Assembly (NCBI RefSeq): GCF_003353175.1
Contig: NZ_QHKS01000026.1
Location: forward strand, 53,480 to 117,479
Direction: 5' to 3'
DNA: 64,000 bases
From: Paraburkholderia lacunae
Lineage (GTDB): Bacteria > Pseudomonadota > Gammaproteobacteria > Burkholderiales > Burkholderiaceae
This document shows, piece after piece, positions 42,594 to 51,653 of this stretch; the first letter of the stretch is position 1, and each line of letters begins with the position of its first letter. The translations under genes were made by a program, and so were the position numbers. The notes beneath the pieces are model-generated. The model was given only the letters and a program-made list of their open reading frames with translations. It did not search any database and was not told the origin of the DNA.

Positions 42594-44186
42594 ATGAGAG
42601 ATTTCGAGCAACCGGGACGATCGCTGGTTATGTCGAAGGACGTCATGGCCGCCACGTCGCATCCCGCTTCGACGCTGGCCGCCGTGAAGATCCTGGAGGC
42701 CGGCGGCAACGCGATGGATGCGGCAATTGCGGCCTGCGCGGTACAGTGCGTCGTCGAGCCCGGCTCGACGGGCATCGGCGGAGACTGCTTCGCGCTGTAT
42801 TCGCGTGGCGGCAGCGATGACATCATCGCCTTCAACGGCTCGGGGTGGGCGCCACAGGCGGCGAGCGTAGCGACGCTCGCGTCGATGGGTGTTTCGTCGA
42901 TCGAGCGTCATTCGGCGCATGCGGTAACGGTGCCCGGCGCAGTCGACGCGTGGGCAACCCTGGCACGCGATCACGGTTCGATGGAGTTCAATGCGCTTTT
43001 CGCTTCCGCGATCAAGCTGGCGAGCGAGGGCTACGCCATCGCGCCACGCGCGGCAGCGGACTGGGCGAACCAGGCTGCGCTGCTTGGATTGGACGACGTA
43101 AGCCGTGAGCAGATGCTGGTCGGCGGTGCTGCGCCGGCTGCGGGAACGATTCACCGGCAGCCGGCGCTCGCGAAGTCGCTCATGGCCATCGCCGAAGCGG
43201 GGCCGCGCGTGTTCTACGAGGGCTTCATTGCGGAGGATATGGTCGAGAGCCTGAAGCGCAAGGGCGGATTGCACACACTGGACGACTTCGCACAGTATCG
43301 CGGTGAATACGTGAAGCCCATCAAGGCGAGCTTTCGCGGATACGACGTTCACGAGTGTCCGCCGAACGGGCAAGGCATCATTGCGCTACTGATACTGAAA
43401 ATTCTCGAAGGCTTCGATGCGACCGACGATCCGCTCGGCGCCGATCGCCTGCACCGCGAAATCGAGGCGACGCGGCTCGCGTACTCGGTCCGCGATGCGC
43501 TGCTCGGCGACCCGCGAGGCCAGCCGATCGATATCGACCGGCTGCTGTCCGACGAATCAGTGTCCGCCTTGCGCTCGAGAATTACGCTCGAACATGCGAT
43601 GACGGATATCCCCACGTACCCACCCGCAGACCACAAGGACACGGTCTATATCTGCGTCGTCGACAAGGATCGCAATTGCGCAAGCTTCATCAACTCGCTT
43701 TTTCATCCGTTTGGCAGTGGGATCATGGCGCCCGTTAGCGGCGTGATGCTGCACAACCGAGGACAGAGCTTTGCCATCGAGGAAGGACACCCCAATGCGA
43801 TCGCGCCGCGTGCAAGACCGATGCACACCATCATTCCAGGCATGGTCACGAGAAACGGAAAAGTGCAGATGACCTTCGGGGTGATGGGTGGTCACTATCA
43901 GGCAATGGGGCACGCTCACTTCCTGTCGAAGGTGCTGGACTATGGTCTGGACATGCAGTCGGCCATTTCCTTGCCGCGCGTGTTTCCGCAACCGGGCACG
44001 GGTGTCGTCGAAGCCGAATCCACCTTGCCAATAGCGACACGCGACGAGTTGACGAAGCGGGGGTTCAGGCTCGTGCGGCCGAACTGGGCCATCGGCGGCG
44101 CGCAGGCCATCTGGATCGACTGGGAGGAGGGCACCCTCGCCGGTGCGTCCGATCATCGCAAAGACGGCTGCGCGTTAGGTCTCTGA
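42594..44186 (+). CDS. Gamma-glutamyltransferase-family Ntn-hydrolase
   Basis: 530 residues from ATG 42594 (AGGGGA nine bases before). Conserved features include AATSHPASTLAAVKILEAGGNAMDAAIAA, VEPGSTGIGGDCF and the self-cleavage region DHKDTVYICVVDKDRN, where Thr of DTVY aligns with the catalytic N-terminal Thr of the small subunit; then GSGIMAPVSGVMLHNRG and GVMGGHYQAMGHAHF. No signal peptide is visible, so unlike classical periplasmic Ggt it seems cytoplasmic. It lies 19 bases after the aminotransferase and ends the operon. It may cleave a gamma-glutamyl group from the imported compound or its transaminated product. YwrD-like cytosolic family members are an alternative comparison. Confidence 0.9.
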   Translation: MRDFEQPGRSLVMSKDVMAATSHPASTLAAVKILEAGGNAMDAAIAACAVQCVVEPGSTGIGGDCFALYSRGGSDDIIAFNGSGWAPQAASVATLASMGVSSIERHSAHAVTVPGAVDAWATLARDHGSMEFNALFASAIKLASEGYAIAPRAAADWANQAALLGLDDVSREQMLVGGAAPAAGTIHRQPALAKSLMAIAEAGPRVFYEGFIAEDMVESLKRKGGLHTLDDFAQYRGEYVKPIKASFRGYDVHECPPNGQGIIALLILKILEGFDATDDPLGADRLHREIEATRLAYSVRDALLGDPRGQPIDIDRLLSDESVSALRSRITLEHAMTDIPTYPPADHKDTVYICVVDKDRNCASFINSLFHPFGSGIMAPVSGVMLHNRGQSFAIEEGHPNAIAPRARPMHTIIPGMVTRNGKVQMTFGVMGGHYQAMGHAHFLSKVLDYGLDMQSAISLPRVFPQPGTGVVEAESTLPIATRDELTKRGFRLVRPNWAIGGAQAIWIDWEEGTLAGASDHRKDGCALGL

Positions 44187-44276
44187 CCGCTTCCGGGCCA
44201 CGCTTGCGGATATCGTCTGAACAGGGATGAGCGAGGCTTATCAGCCGCAAACAGGACAGGCGTGGGCGGCAGTTAG

Positions 44277-45875
44277 TTACCGGTGTTCCTGCAGCCTTGA
44301 GGCGAGTTGTTCGGCTCGCAGTGGTCTCTGATAGAGGTATCCCTGACCAAACCGCACACCCACATCCTGCAGCGCCTGATGCTGAGCCTCGGTTTCCACA
44401 CCTTCAGCGATGACCTGCAAGCCGAAGTGCCTGGCCATGGCCACAATGCCTTTGATAAGCTCGGCACCGCCTGTATCGACCTGACTCACAAACTGGCGGT
44501 CAATTTTTATGAAGTCGAAAGGAAACCGTCCCAGAAGATCGAGGTTGCTGTTGTGTGTACCGAAGTCGTCGATCGCGAATTTGATTCCCTGTGTCCTGAG
44601 GGTCCTGAAGATGGCCGCGGTATGGACGCTTTTATCGAGAAGAAACCGTTCAGTCAGCTCCAGAGTAAGACTGACGCCTTGCGGCAGTCTGCCGCTCACG
44701 GCCAGGACTTCCGCGACGAAGCCTTTCCTTCCCAGGTCTCTTGGCGAGATGTTGACCGCGACGCGCAACGGCGGCATTGGCGCGTGACGGCTCATGTCCG
44801 CCACTACCGTGTGCAGCACGAATCTCGTCACAGCCGCATGAAGCGTGCTGGACTCGACCTCGCTCATGAACAAAGCGGGACTGACGGGCCCCCACTTCGG
44901 GTGATGCCATCGTAACAGGGCTTCAACGCCAACTGCGTCGCGACTGGCGAGGTCTACGACTGGTTGATAGACCACGTGAAACTCGTCCTGCCGCAACGCG
45001 CGGTGAACTGCCGCGAGAAGCAGACGGCGTGGCGCAAACACCAGGAGATATGCGGCCGCAATAAGTATGTCCAGCAGTACACCGGCAGCACCAAAAATAA
45101 GCCCATACTTCCAGCGCATCTGCGAAACAAAGTCCGCCGACGGGGACACCATGATGGAAAGCGGCCACGCGCTGGATGCAACGCGCATCGCGTAAACGGG
45201 TGGGGACTTCGAGAGCGGCACGAACGCACCATCGTCGGTCAGAAGCGCCACTCCCGCGATTGACAGAGCAGCATACTGCGCACCGTATCTGACGCCGTGG
45301 GAGAGAGCATCCGCAATATAGTCGCCATCGATAATGTACAGAATGCCCGTGCCCTTACCCGTTGCATCGAACATCACAAGGACCGGCTCATTTGGGTGGT
45401 ATGGGGTCTGCGGAAGAAGGTTGATACTGGCACCCGCGGCGCTCGGCGTCAGATAGACGGATAACGGAACGTCGATCGGTCCCAGGCCGGAGGAACAATA
45501 AACGCGTCCGTCGACCACGAGATTCGCTCCGCGAATGTACGGGATGTAGGTCTGCAACTTCGACAGGGGACGCAGGACATCCCCACACGGTCGTCCCGCG
45601 AGCGCCGCCAGTTCGGTTCGACGGCGCGACCTGACGAGATTCAGGATACTGTCGACGGACGCAACCAGATCGTTGCCAATCAGACGTTCACGCGTGGCCA
45701 ACGCGCTAGCCGCGTACTGCTCGCCAAGCAGAAGGGCGGTCAGCAGGACGACAACGCCGCAACCGATTGCGACGAGTAGCGAGGGGCGCAGCTTTACCCC
45801 GCGCCAGTCGGTAATCAGGCTGCTGAACCACCCACTGGGCATCGTCTCGCCGACAGCTTCCGATGTGTCATGCAT
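44277..45875 (-). CDS. CSS-motif EAL phosphodiesterase
   Basis: 532 residues from ATG 45875; TTG 45890 would add five. Membrane helices at about 35-55 and 245-270 enclose a ~190-residue periplasmic CSS domain with the diagnostic VYCSSGLG and an upstream Cys (GRPCGDV), known in the family to form a disulphide that restrains activity. The cytoplasmic EAL domain (about 285-530) carries GVEALLRWHHPKWG near residue 320, VNISPRDLG, LTLELTERFLL and AEGVETEAQ. The loop is DDFGTHNSNLDLL instead of the usual DDFGTGYSSL, yet the metal-binding Asp pair remains. It should hydrolyse cyclic di-GMP to pGpG. Orphan gene, convergent with the gamma-glutamyltransferase. Confidence 0.92.
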   Translation of the reverse strand: MHDTSEAVGETMPSGWFSSLITDWRGVKLRPSLLVAIGCGVVVLLTALLLGEQYAASALATRERLIGNDLVASVDSILNLVRSRRRTELAALAGRPCGDVLRPLSKLQTYIPYIRGANLVVDGRVYCSSGLGPIDVPLSVYLTPSAAGASINLLPQTPYHPNEPVLVMFDATGKGTGILYIIDGDYIADALSHGVRYGAQYAALSIAGVALLTDDGAFVPLSKSPPVYAMRVASSAWPLSIMVSPSADFVSQMRWKYGLIFGAAGVLLDILIAAAYLLVFAPRRLLLAAVHRALRQDEFHVVYQPVVDLASRDAVGVEALLRWHHPKWGPVSPALFMSEVESSTLHAAVTRFVLHTVVADMSRHAPMPPLRVAVNISPRDLGRKGFVAEVLAVSGRLPQGVSLTLELTERFLLDKSVHTAAIFRTLRTQGIKFAIDDFGTHNSNLDLLGRFPFDFIKIDRQFVSQVDTGGAELIKGIVAMARHFGLQVIAEGVETEAQHQALQDVGVRFGQGYLYQRPLRAEQLASRLQEHR

Positions 45876-46080
45876 AGTCGCGTGAGGCAAAAGGAGTGAA
45901 CTGGCGGCATCCGAAACGGATGTCTGGTATAGCCGGTGTGTTCGTATCTTAAGACGAATTTATCAAGCATGTTATTGCGAACGGGCCGGCGGGGTGGGTG
46001 CCTACGACGGTGCCGCGATCTGGACGTGACAGGGACTAGCGCATCGAAGTCTCGGGCCGTATGTCGATCTGGTGCCGCGT

Positions 46081-46998
46081 TCAACTTTCGTTGTCGAACA
46101 TCGGCATCCGCCTCACGATCCATTCGAGCAGTTCCTGAGCGCCGGCCGCAAGCGGCCGCCCGGATTTAACGAGCAATCGTGCTTTCGTGCCCTGAAACAG
46201 AGGGTGCGCGATCGGCACGATACACAGGTCGCCGGCCGCAATCTCGCGATATGCGGCGAATTCGCCGATCAGCGTCACGAAATGCCCTGCTGAAACAAAG
46301 CGCTTCAGCGCGGCGAGCGAATTCGTGGTCAATATCGGGCTGATTTTGATGTTCTCGGCGAATTCCAGCATCCTGACGACGTGGCCGATGCCAAACGTCG
46401 CAGGCATCAGTGCGAGCGGCCAGGCGAGCAGATCGTCGACATTCGCCGGGCCGCCGCGTGTCGCCAGCGGATGATCGCGGCGAACGAGCAGCACAACGGG
46501 TTGCGCCGAACTCGCGCGATATTCGATACGCGGATGCGGTGGCGGGTTGTACGCGAGCCCAATATGCGCGCGGCTTTCCGCGACTTCGTTCAATACATCG
46601 TCGACGGGCAGCATCTCCACGCCGACGTCCAGCTTCGGATACTGCGTGCAGAATTCCGCGAGCACGTCGTCGACCAGCGTGTCGACATAGCCTTCGCTGA
46701 TGGCCAGCTGAATATGCCCTTGCTGAAGGCCTTTCAGCGCATGCAGCTGGTCCTCGAACTTTTCCTGTTGCGATCGATACCCACGCCAGAACTCCAGCAG
46801 ATACGCCGCGGCCTCGGTCGGCTTGACGCCGCGCGCCTCACGCTCGAAGAGCGTCGCGCCTAGCTCGTCTTCCAGCAGCTTGATCTGTCGCGTGATCACG
46901 GACGGCGACGTGTTGATGCTGTCCGCGGCGCCGCGAATCGTGCCGTGCACCAGCACTTCGTGGAAATAGCGCAGCCGTGTCTGGTTAATTTCGCGCAT
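46081..46998 (-). CDS. LysR-family regulator divergent from the MFS gene
   Basis: 305 residues from ATG 46998, with GGAG seven bases upstream; the frame continues further but lacks regulator sequence. The helix-turn-helix is RLRYFHEVLVHGTIRGAADSINTS then PSVITRQIKLLEDELGATLF. The effector domain follows (about 90-295). It is divergent from the MFS transporter gene with 135 bases between them, holding a 17-bp dyad with LysR-box symmetry. It probably controls the MFS-M81-hydrolase operon and itself. The effector is unknown. Confidence 0.92.
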   Translation of the reverse strand: MREINQTRLRYFHEVLVHGTIRGAADSINTSPSVITRQIKLLEDELGATLFEREARGVKPTEAAAYLLEFWRGYRSQQEKFEDQLHALKGLQQGHIQLAISEGYVDTLVDDVLAEFCTQYPKLDVGVEMLPVDDVLNEVAESRAHIGLAYNPPPHPRIEYRASSAQPVVLLVRRDHPLATRGGPANVDDLLAWPLALMPATFGIGHVVRMLEFAENIKISPILTTNSLAALKRFVSAGHFVTLIGEFAAYREIAAGDLCIVPIAHPLFQGTKARLLVKSGRPLAAGAQELLEWIVRRMPMFDNES

Positions 46999-47019
46999 TG
47001 AAAGGCTCCGATTCCTTGC

Positions 47020-47036
47020 GTTGCTCATAGAGCAAC
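47020..47036. promoter_or_regulatory. Candidate LysR operator
   Basis: GTTGCTC-ATA-GAGCAAC is a perfect 7+3+7 dyad, and a further GTTGCT half-site starts at 47051, about 1.5 helical turns on the MFS side. It lies 21 bases upstream of the LysR ATG in the divergent promoter region, where LysR recognition and activation sites normally lie. Confidence 0.6.
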
Positions 47037-47133
47037 GATACGTGAACATAGTTGCTATTGCTAGTGAGTTTTCTCCGCGGCACGATGCACATACCCGACG
47101 AGCCGGGCGAATACAGGGAAAACGGAGACACAC

Positions 47134-48417
47134 ATGTCAGCGATTCAGACCTTGAGAGCCGAAGATGCCGTTTCGTCTCTCTACAGCAAGCTCAACTGGA
47201 GGCTTTTGCCGTTTCTCGTCACCTGCTACATGTTCGCGTATCTCGACCGCGTGAACGTCGGGTTTGCCAAACTCCAGATGCAAAGCGAACTCGGATTCTC
47301 CGATGCCGCTTATGGCGTCGGCGCGGGCATCTTCTTTCTGGGCTACGTGCTGTTCGAGATTCCGAGCAACCTGATGCTGCCGAAAGTCGGTGCACGCAAG
47401 ACCTTCAGTCGCATTCTCGTGCTGTGGGGCATTACGTCCGCGTGCATGCTCTTCGTGCGCAACGTGCCGATGTTCTACGCTATGCGCTTCCTGCTCGGCG
47501 TCTTCGAAGCCGGCTTCGCGCCTGGCATGATCTATTACCTGTCGCGCTGGTACGGCCCCGCGCGCATGGCGCGCGCGATTGCCGTCGTGTTCGTCGCCGG
47601 ACCGATCGGCGGCATTGTCGGCGGGCCGTTATCGGCGTGGCTGATGACGACGTTCTCGGGTGTCGGCGGATTGGCTGGCTGGCAGTGGATGTTCCTTGTC
47701 GAAGGCTTGCCGTGCATCGTGCTCGGCGTGCTGACGCTGTTCGTGTTGTCGAACCGTCCGTCCGAGGCGAAGTGGCTTTCTGCCGACGAGCAACGTCTTC
47801 TCGAAAGCGAGGTCGGTGCTCCCACCACGCACGACCATTCGTTCCGCGCCGTGGCGAAGAATCCGCGCATCTACGTTCTCGCGCTCGCTTACTTCTGCAT
47901 CATCTTCCCGATCTATGCGATCAGCTTCTGGCTGCCGACGTTGCTGAAAGATCAAGGTGTGGCGGATACGACGCGGCTCGGCTGGTACGTCGCGATTCCT
48001 TATGTTGCGGCCGCGTTCGGCATGTACTTCGCCGGTCGCCGTTCGGACCGTCTCGGCGAACGGCGCCATCACAGCGCGGTGCCCGCGTTCGTCGGCGCGC
48101 TGCTTCTCGCGGCGACCATTTTCACCGACGGCAATCTCTTCCTGACGCTCGCTACGCTGACGCTTGCGACGGCAATGATGTGGATGGCGTACACGGTTTT
48201 CTGGGCCATTCCCTCCGAGTACATCAAAGGGCCGGCCGCAGCGGGCGGCATTGCGCTCATCAACACGATCGGATTGTCCGGTGGCTTCTGGGGACCGGCC
48301 GTCATCGGCTGGACCAAGGCCGCCACGGGCAACATGCATGCAGGTTTGCTCGTGATGGCAGGCATGGCTGCGATTGCATCGGTCGTGATTATCACCAGCA
48401 AGCGCGGCATCCATTGA
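47134..48417 (+). CDS. MFS transporter of the anion:cation symporter family
   Basis: 427 residues, about 12 transmembrane helices. GGAGA lies seven bases before the ATG. The ACS-family pattern is visible: YLDRVNVGFAKLQMQSELGFSDAAYGVGAGIFFLGYVLFEIPSNLML at helices 1-2, RFLLGVFEAGFAPGMIYYLS in helix 4 and GRRSDRLGERR in the loop after helix 8. These proteins import carboxylates such as tartrate, phthalate or glucarate by proton symport. It is the first gene of an operon with an M81 metallopeptidase and an exported hydrolase and is controlled by the divergent LysR regulator. Substrate not deducible; an organic anion or amide is likely. Confidence 0.92.
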   Translation: MSAIQTLRAEDAVSSLYSKLNWRLLPFLVTCYMFAYLDRVNVGFAKLQMQSELGFSDAAYGVGAGIFFLGYVLFEIPSNLMLPKVGARKTFSRILVLWGITSACMLFVRNVPMFYAMRFLLGVFEAGFAPGMIYYLSRWYGPARMARAIAVVFVAGPIGGIVGGPLSAWLMTTFSGVGGLAGWQWMFLVEGLPCIVLGVLTLFVLSNRPSEAKWLSADEQRLLESEVGAPTTHDHSFRAVAKNPRIYVLALAYFCIIFPIYAISFWLPTLLKDQGVADTTRLGWYVAIPYVAAAFGMYFAGRRSDRLGERRHHSAVPAFVGALLLAATIFTDGNLFLTLATLTLATAMMWMAYTVFWAIPSEYIKGPAAAGGIALINTIGLSGGFWGPAVIGWTKAATGNMHAGLLVMAGMAAIASVVIITSKRGIH

Positions 48418-48530
48418 CGATTCAACGCTGCTGCCATGCAACGCCTGACGGCTGAATGTTTCCCCAGGCAACGCACCATAGCTTTGGAAAGGCCTTGTCC
48501 TTTCCGTATCGAACAGAAGGATGAACGGCA

Positions 48531-50039
48531 ATGAAGATTCTGATTGCAGGCTTTCAACACGAGACCAACACATTCGCGCCGACCAGGGCGTCGTTCCAGA
48601 GCTTCATCCAGGGCGAAGGTTTTCCGCCGCTGGCACGCGGCGCCGACGTGCTGAATCTGCGCGATGTGAACGTGCCGATCGGCGGTTTCATCAAGGTCGC
48701 GCAGGCGCAAGGGCATGAGCTGATTCCGGTGATCTGGGCGGGCGCGAGCGCGTCGGCGCATGTGACCGTGGACGCATTCGAGCGCATTGCCGGCGAGATC
48801 ACCGACGCTGTCAAAGCAGGCGGCTTCGATGCCATCTATCTGGACCTGCACGGAGCGATGGTCGCGGAGCATGCCGACGACGGCGAAGGCGAGTTGCTTG
48901 AGCGCGTGCGTGCGGTGGTCGGCGACAGCATGCCGTGCGTGGTGTCCCTTGATTTGCATGCGAACGTGACCGAGCGTATGTTGAAGCATGCGGACGCGAT
49001 GGTTGCGTACCGGACGTACCCGCACGTCGACATGGCCGAAACGGGCGAGCGCGCGGCGCATCTGCTCGACAGGCTGATCGCGGAGAAGCGCAGATTCACG
49101 CGCGTCGTCCGGCGCATTCCATTTCTGATTCCGGTGAACGGCATGTGCACGCTGGTCGCGCCCGCTCATGACATGTACACCGCGCTGGCAGCGCTTGAGC
49201 GCGATACGGTCGTGTCGCTGTCGTTTGCGCCGGGTTTTCCGGCTGCGGACTTCCCCGAGTGCGGTCCGGTGATCTGGGGTTACGGATTCGACAATGGCGC
49301 GCTCACGAAGGCGATCGACACGCTGTACGCCAGAATGCTCGCAGAGGAATCGTCATGGGAAGTGCCGTTCCTTACACCCGACGAAGCCGTTATCGAAGCC
49401 ATGCGGATCAGCCGGAGCGCCAACAAGCCAGTCATCATCGCCGACACGCAGGATAACCCCGGCGTGGGCGGCGACTCGAATACGATGGGCATGGTACGAG
49501 CGCTGCTGCGCAATGGTGCAACCGATGCGGCCGTCGGTGTGATCTGGGATGCGGACGCGGCGGCGGCCGCACATCGCGCCGGTGTCGGCGCGCGCATCGA
49601 GCTTGCGCTGGCTGGCCGTTCGGGGGTGCCCGGCGATGAGCCGCTGAAAGGCACGTTCGAGGTGGAGCATCTGTCCGATGGCCGCTTCCGCTTTGACGGC
49701 CCGATGCTGAACGGCATGACGGGCGAACTCGGACCGGTTGCGTGCCTGCGTATCGACGGCGTGCGAATCGCTGTCAGCAGCGTCAAGATGCAGATTTTCG
49801 ACCGCAATCTCTATCGCGTTGCGGGCATCGAACCCGAGCAGATGAAGATTCTGGTCAATAAAAGCTCCGTCCATTTTCGTGCGGATTTTCAGGCGATCGC
49901 AGAGACCATTCTTGTCGCGAAGGCGCCCGGACCGATGGCTGCGGACCCGGCCGACCTGCCGTGGCAGCGTCTTGATCCGCACATCCGGATACGTCCGAAG
50001 GGGCCTTCCTTCGACGAGATTCGCTCAACCCTCGCATGA
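48531..50039 (+). CDS. M81-family metallopeptidase (MlrC/microcystinase-C type)
   Basis: 502 residues, the usual family length. The N-terminus IAGFQHETNTFAPTRASF is the family start with the HETN metal-binding motif. Further conserved segments are YLDLHGAMVAEHADDGEGELL (metal ligands), SLDLHANVT, AYRTYPHVDMAETGERAA, and the C-terminal DTQDNPGVGGDSNTMGM and VNKSSVHFRADF. MlrC is known for the last step of microcystin degradation, but most family members act on unknown small amides or peptides. It lies ~110 bases after the MFS gene, so substrate import followed by hydrolysis is plausible. Cytoplasmic; no signal peptide. Confidence 0.92.
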   Translation: MKILIAGFQHETNTFAPTRASFQSFIQGEGFPPLARGADVLNLRDVNVPIGGFIKVAQAQGHELIPVIWAGASASAHVTVDAFERIAGEITDAVKAGGFDAIYLDLHGAMVAEHADDGEGELLERVRAVVGDSMPCVVSLDLHANVTERMLKHADAMVAYRTYPHVDMAETGERAAHLLDRLIAEKRRFTRVVRRIPFLIPVNGMCTLVAPAHDMYTALAALERDTVVSLSFAPGFPAADFPECGPVIWGYGFDNGALTKAIDTLYARMLAEESSWEVPFLTPDEAVIEAMRISRSANKPVIIADTQDNPGVGGDSNTMGMVRALLRNGATDAAVGVIWDADAAAAAHRAGVGARIELALAGRSGVPGDEPLKGTFEVEHLSDGRFRFDGPMLNGMTGELGPVACLRIDGVRIAVSSVKMQIFDRNLYRVAGIEPEQMKILVNKSSVHFRADFQAIAETILVAKAPGPMAADPADLPWQRLDPHIRIRPKGPSFDEIRSTLA

Positions 50040-50131
50040 CGGCACAGTCGACCACGCGAACTTTGCATGCATACCGGCGCGATTCAAGCTCGCGCGCTCA
50101 TGAGTGGAATCAACCTAAGAGGAGAATTTTC

Positions 50132-51181
50132 ATGTCGGATCAAATCAACTCCCGGCGCCGCTTTTTGCGGACCGCCGCAGTCGGTATCGGTGCAATGGAA
50201 TTGAGCCTGACCGGGCTTGTTCGCGCCCAGTCGAATCAATCCGCACAAGGCGTCGCTGCGGCGAATGGCGCGACGTCGAATGCGTCGTTCGACCAGATCA
50301 AACAGATCAACGCGGGCACGCTCAACGTGGGCTATGCGGAAGTCGGGCCGGAGAACGGCCCCGTCGTCATCCTGTTGCACGGCTGGCCTTACGACATCCA
50401 TAGCTTTGTCGAGGTCGCGCCGATTCTTGCCGCGGCGGGCTATCGGGTCATCGTTCCGTATCTTCGCGGCTACGGCTCGACGCGTTTCCTGTCGAGCAAA
50501 ACGATGCGCAATGGCCAGCAGGCCGTGGTCGCGGTCGACATCATCGCGTTGATGGATGCGTTGAAGATCCAGAAGGCGGTGTTTGGCGCTTTCGACTGGG
50601 GCGCGCGGACCGCGAACATCATCGCGGCGCTGTGGCCGGAGCGTTGTGCGGGGCAGGTTTCCGTCAGCGGCTATCTGATTGGCAGCCAGCAAGCCAACAA
50701 GGCGCCGTTGCCGCCGAAGGCCGAATTCGCGTGGTGGTATCAGTTTTACTTCGCCACGGAGCGCGGACGGCTTGGCTACGAGGCCAACCGGCATGATTTT
50801 TCGAAGCTCATCTGGCAGCTTGCGTCGCCGAAATGGAGCTTCGACGATGCAACTTATGACCGGTCCGCAGAGGCCTTCAAGAATCCCGATCATGTTGCAG
50901 TCGTGATTCACAACTATCGTTGGCGGCTGGGTCTCGTGAAAGGCGAGTCGCAATACGACGCGCTGGAAAAGCGTCTCGCTGCGGCGCCCGTCATTACGGT
51001 CCCGACGATCACGATGGAAGGCGATGCGAACGGCGCGCCGCATCCTGATCCGGCGGTGTACGCGAAAAAATTCACCGGCAAGTATCAGCACCGGAATATC
51101 GATGGCGGCATTGGTCACAATTTGCCGCAAGAAGCGCCGAGAGCCTTTGCCGATGCCGTGATCGACGTCGCGCGCATGTGA
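50132..51181 (+). CDS. Tat-exported alpha/beta hydrolase (epoxide-hydrolase-like)
   Basis: 349 residues from ATG 50132, with GGAG eleven bases upstream. The N-terminus has the twin-arginine motif SRRRFLRTAA followed by a hydrophobic stretch, so the folded protein should be exported. The core contains VILLHGWPYDIHSF (oxyanion HGWP), PYLRGYGSTRF, and AFDWGARTANIIAALWPER, whose Asp is the nucleophile expected for epoxide hydrolases and dehalogenases; the catalytic His is in GGIGHNLPQEAP. A helical cap domain lies between about 185 and 275. It ends the LysR-MFS-M81 operon, about 90 bases after the M81 gene, and may process the substrate before import. Confidence 0.88.
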   Translation: MSDQINSRRRFLRTAAVGIGAMELSLTGLVRAQSNQSAQGVAAANGATSNASFDQIKQINAGTLNVGYAEVGPENGPVVILLHGWPYDIHSFVEVAPILAAAGYRVIVPYLRGYGSTRFLSSKTMRNGQQAVVAVDIIALMDALKIQKAVFGAFDWGARTANIIAALWPERCAGQVSVSGYLIGSQQANKAPLPPKAEFAWWYQFYFATERGRLGYEANRHDFSKLIWQLASPKWSFDDATYDRSAEAFKNPDHVAVVIHNYRWRLGLVKGESQYDALEKRLAAAPVITVPTITMEGDANGAPHPDPAVYAKKFTGKYQHRNIDGGIGHNLPQEAPRAFADAVIDVARM

Positions 51182-51199
51182 TCCGCCGGCGCATCTTTC

Positions 51200-51530
51200 G
51201 CGGCTAGATAGCTGCGCAGTTGATCGGTCACGATCTTGCGCGGTGCCTCAGGACACGCGGCAAGCACGCGCATGAAAAACCGTTTGGCTGCCGCCTTGTC
51301 CCGACGTTTCTGCAGCAGGATATCGAGCTCGACGCCGTGCTGATCGACTGCTCGCCACAGCAGATAAGGCTCGCCGCGCAGCCTCACGAACACTTCAACG
51401 AGGTGCCAGGTCGAGCCCGGCTTGCGACGCGCAGCTTTAACGCGATGCGCGAAGCCCGTGCCAAATTTATCTACATGAACGGCGCACGGTTTCATAACTG
51501 ACCACGAATCGAGGCAGCCGGTTGCCGCAC
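51200..51530 (-). pseudogene. Second IS6-family transposase relic
   Basis: The translation contains STWHLVEVFVRLRGEPYLLWRAVDQHG, VELDILLQKRRDKAAAKRFF and RKIVTDQLRSY, all strongly IS6-like, but nothing before or after. The first catalytic Asp of the canonical WHLDEVF is Val here (codon GTT). The second, in IVTDQL, is present; the third region is missing. Its frame runs on past the hydrolase stop, so the hydrolase gene's 3' end and the relic abut. It marks an old insertion between the hydrolase and deoC operons. Confidence 0.85.
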
Positions 51531-51653
51531 CAGCTGCCAGCCGCACCGCCGTGAGATGCAGGTTTTCCCTATGTCACAATCATAACATTTGTGCTTTAAT
51601 CTGATACCAAGTTATCAATAAGTGTTGCGCAATGCACAACAACGAGCCTACCC
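51531..51653. promoter_or_regulatory. Promoter region of the deoxyribose operon
   Basis: AT-rich for this genome, from about 51575 to 51630 (CACAATCATAACATTTGTGC, TTATCAATAA). The imperfect dyad GTTGCGCAATGCACAAC lies 20-40 bases before the deoC ATG and could be a DeoR operator. Assignment is by position only. Confidence 0.4.

Noticed and set aside
41396..42835. 479-residue minus-strand frame opposite the aminotransferase
   Set aside because: Antisense shadow; the aminotransferase motifs are on the plus strand.
47052..48455. 467-residue alternative frame over the MFS transporter gene
   Set aside because: Arg-rich out-of-frame reading of the same gene; no membrane helices.
9014..51530. Composite transposon bounded by the two IS6 relics
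   Set aside because: The relics belong to different subgroups, lack matching terminal repeats and enclose a normal-looking 42-kb chromosomal stretch.
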